From NCBI GenBank assembly GCA_947384015.1, contig CANDFN010000018.1, forward strand, positions 1 to 13,750: 13,750 nucleotides of DNA, given 5' to 3'. Made by a program: the position numbers and the translations under genes. Shown one piece after another: positions 12,607 to 13,750 of this stretch. Numbering within the stretch: position 1 is the stretch's first letter; each line of letters begins with the position of its first letter. A model generated the notes under the pieces. It was not told the origin of the DNA. It saw nothing but the letters and a program-made list of their open reading frames with translations, and ran no database searches. Origin of the DNA: an uncultured Clostridia bacterium. GTDB taxonomy: Bacteria; Bacillota; Clostridia; Christensenellales; UBA1242.

Positions 12607-13077
12607 TTACCAGCGATAGTGAGCAAAAGCCTTGTTTGCTTCTGCTTGTCTATGCATGTCGTCACGTTTTTTAACAGCGCCACCAGCTTGGTTGAATGCA
12701 TCAACAATTTCAGCGCCTAATTTTGCTTCCATACCACGTTCGTTACGCTTTCTAGCGCACATAACTAACCAACGGATTGCAAGTGTTTGTTGCCTATCTG
12801 CACTAACTTCCATAGGAACTTGATAGTTTGCACCACCAACCCTTCTAGCTTTAGTTTCAAGTTTAGGCTTAATGTTTTCAATAGCGGTAATAAGAGTGTT
12901 TAAAGCTTCATCGTTAACTTTTGCACTAGCAGTTTTCATTGCATTGTAAACAATAGTTTGAGCAATACCTTTTTTACCATCTTGCATAACTTGATTAATA
13001 ACTTTTGTTACTATTGTTGAATTATACACTGGGTCTGGTAACACTTCACGTTTAACCGCTGCGTTTCTTCTTGACAT
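12607..13077 (-). CDS. rpsG: 30S ribosomal protein S7
   Basis: Primary 16S rRNA-binding protein that organises the 3' domain (head) of the small subunit, next to the E site. The 156-residue length is standard. MSRRNAAVKREVLPDPVYNS at the start, KARRVGGANYQVPMEV (75-90), RWLVMCARKR and the end KRDDMHRQAEANKAFAHYRW are classic. AAGGAG precedes the ATG. It is 49 bases after rpsL. That gap holds a small GCC-CGTAAT-GGC hairpin like those in the tyrS leader but no terminator, so the genes are co-transcribed. Confidence 0.98.
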   Translation of the reverse strand: MSRRNAAVKREVLPDPVYNSTIVTKVINQVMQDGKKGIAQTIVYNAMKTASAKVNDEALNTLITAIENIKPKLETKARRVGGANYQVPMEVSADRQQTLAIRWLVMCARKRNERGMEAKLGAEIVDAFNQAGGAVKKRDDMHRQAEANKAFAHYRW

Positions 13078-13126
13078 AATATTCTCCTTAATTTTAATTT
13101 ATTATACTTTTGCCATTACGGGCTTC

Positions 13127-13498
13127 CTATTTTGGACGCTTAGCGCCATATTTACTTCTGCCTTGTTTACGTTTTTGAACAGCAGCTGTGTCTAACGCAC
13201 CACGAACAACATGATAACGAACACCTGGTAGGTCAGGTACACGACCGCCACGAACAAGCACTACATTGTGTTCTTGTAAATTATGACCTTCGCCTGGGAT
13301 GTAGCAAGTAGTTTCCTTGCCATTGCTTAGACGAACACGGCATATTTTACGCAATGCAGAGTTAGGTTTTTTAGGTGTAGTTGTTGTAACAGACAAACAA
13401 ACGCCACGTTTTTGTGGGCATTCATCAAGCAATATTGATTGACTTTTTGTTTCTTGTTTAACTCTTCCTTTTCTAACTAATTGATTGAATGTAGGCAT
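13127..13498 (-). CDS. rpsL: 30S ribosomal protein S12
   Basis: Decoding-site protein of the small subunit and the classical target of streptomycin-resistance changes. From ATG 13498-13496 it is 123 residues, starting MPTFNQLVRKGR. TTTTPKKPNSALRKICRVRL contains the Lys43-region loop and VRGGRVPDLPGVRYH the second loop, with the Asp that is often methylthiolated. The C-terminal RSKYGAKRPK is complete. The frame is open for ten more codons (MQKFFYLGGK), but TAGGAGG lies directly before the chosen ATG and the extension is not part of S12. It heads the str operon behind a perfect promoter and shows sensitive-type residues. Confidence 0.98.
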   Translation of the reverse strand: MPTFNQLVRKGRVKQETKSQSILLDECPQKRGVCLSVTTTTPKKPNSALRKICRVRLSNGKETTCYIPGEGHNLQEHNVVLVRGGRVPDLPGVRYHVVRGALDTAAVQKRKQGRSKYGAKRPK

Positions 13499-13582
13499 TT
13501 TTCCTCCTAAATAAAAAAATTTTTGCAACCTCTTGGGCTAATTGCCCGCATAGACAAAGCAGCATTTAATCTATACTCGTTT

Positions 13583-13611
13583 ATTATATAAAAATTAAAG
13601 ATAATTGTCAA
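13583..13611 (-). promoter_or_regulatory. Consensus promoter of the str operon
   Basis: TTGACA (13611-13606), a 17-base spacer and TATAAT (13588-13583). The roughly 80-base leader contains a GGGC-AATTA-GCCC hairpin and no leader peptide or terminator that I can support. Confidence 0.88.
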
Positions 13612-13639
13612 TAGTTTTGCACTATTTTATAGCGGATTT

Positions 13640-13750
13640 TTAACTTGTTTTTTTATTTCTTTTCCTTCTAACAATATATAAAAGAATCTCAAAAGAGAAA
13701 TACAATAATATAAAAAGAACTAAGCCATAAAACCCATTAATATCAGTAAG
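13640..13750 (-). CDS. C-terminal end of an unidentified membrane protein (partial)
   Basis: A frame open from the window edge for 36 codons to TAA at 13642-13640. It encodes a hydrophobic stretch GFYGLVLFILLYFSFEILLY followed by a strongly basic tail IVRRKRNKKTS. This is the usual look of a last transmembrane helix with a cytoplasmic positive end. No terminator is obvious before the str promoter 28 bases on. It could be a chance open frame, and the family cannot be told from this fragment. It is not rpoC, which is the usual upstream neighbour of rpsL. Confidence 0.42.
   Translation of the reverse strand, partial: LTDINGFYGLVLFILLYFSFEILLYIVRRKRNKKTS

Noticed and set aside
13499..13528. Ten-residue N-terminal extension of S12
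   Set aside because: The S12 start MPTFNQL has its own strong TAGGAGG, and the extension overlaps it.
13493..13570. Small frame MLLCLCGQLAQEV in the rpsL leader
   Set aside because: It has no ribosome binding site and runs into rpsL in another frame; it is not supported as a leader peptide.
1..13750. tRNA, rRNA, CRISPR arrays, insertion sequences or phage genes
   Set aside because: I looked for cloverleaf, repeat-spacer and transposase patterns and saw none.

Overview
The window is a low-GC, AT-rich stretch typical of a Bacillota/Clostridia-like chromosome. Supporting signs are strong AGGAGG-type ribosome binding sites, consensus TTGACA/TATAAT promoters, many U-tailed hairpin terminators and Firmicutes-type housekeeping proteins. 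Tryptophan is encoded by TGG and no recoding is evident. I cannot place the organism to genus; an uncultured gut-type clostridial lineage is a guess. Almost every gene is on the minus strand, so transcription runs mostly from high to low coordinates.

Layout from high to low coordinates. 13750-13640 is the C-terminal tail of a membrane protein. 13611-8819 is a str-type operon, rpsL-rpsG-fusA, then an unrecognised 117-residue gene, then tuf with its own likely promoter and a terminator. 8694-7586 is a MerR-type regulator with two C-terminal ligand-binding-like repeats and an autoregulatory-looking promoter. 7491-5319 is a leader, an unrecognised 252-residue gene and asnA (ammonia-dependent asparagine synthetase). 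5283-2585 is a second leader followed by tyrS and trpS. 2581-1909 holds a plus-strand small Asn-rich membrane protein divergent from an ArsR-type regulator. 1902-1800 is a free-standing plus-strand small RNA. 1645-1133 is a shortened nitrilase-like protein, and 1072-1 is most of pgk, which reads as frameshifted near position 55.

The most interesting content is in the two long leaders. Both are built to the same plan. Each has a perfect TTGACA-17-TATAAT promoter, a ribosome binding site and a 15-residue leader peptide made of the cognate amino acids: MTTILTSNLYYWWTY before tyrS-trpS, and MKFLLNNNNNNNLNT before the asnA operon. Each then has mutually exclusive RNA pairings, two tandem intrinsic terminators, and a second SD-preceded mini-ORF whose eighth codon is again cognate (Tyr or Asn). 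This is ribosome-mediated transcription attenuation of aminoacyl-tRNA synthetase and Asn-supply genes. In this type of genome a T-box riboswitch would be the usual expectation, and I find no T-box signature (AGGGTGGNACCGCG).

The inferred logic is that shortage of charged tRNA-Tyr/Trp or tRNA-Asn stalls the ribosome in the leader peptide. Stalling favours the antiterminator over terminator 1, and a second strand swap then disables terminator 2. The unknown 252-residue gene, co-transcribed with asnA, becomes a candidate for a role in Asn metabolism.
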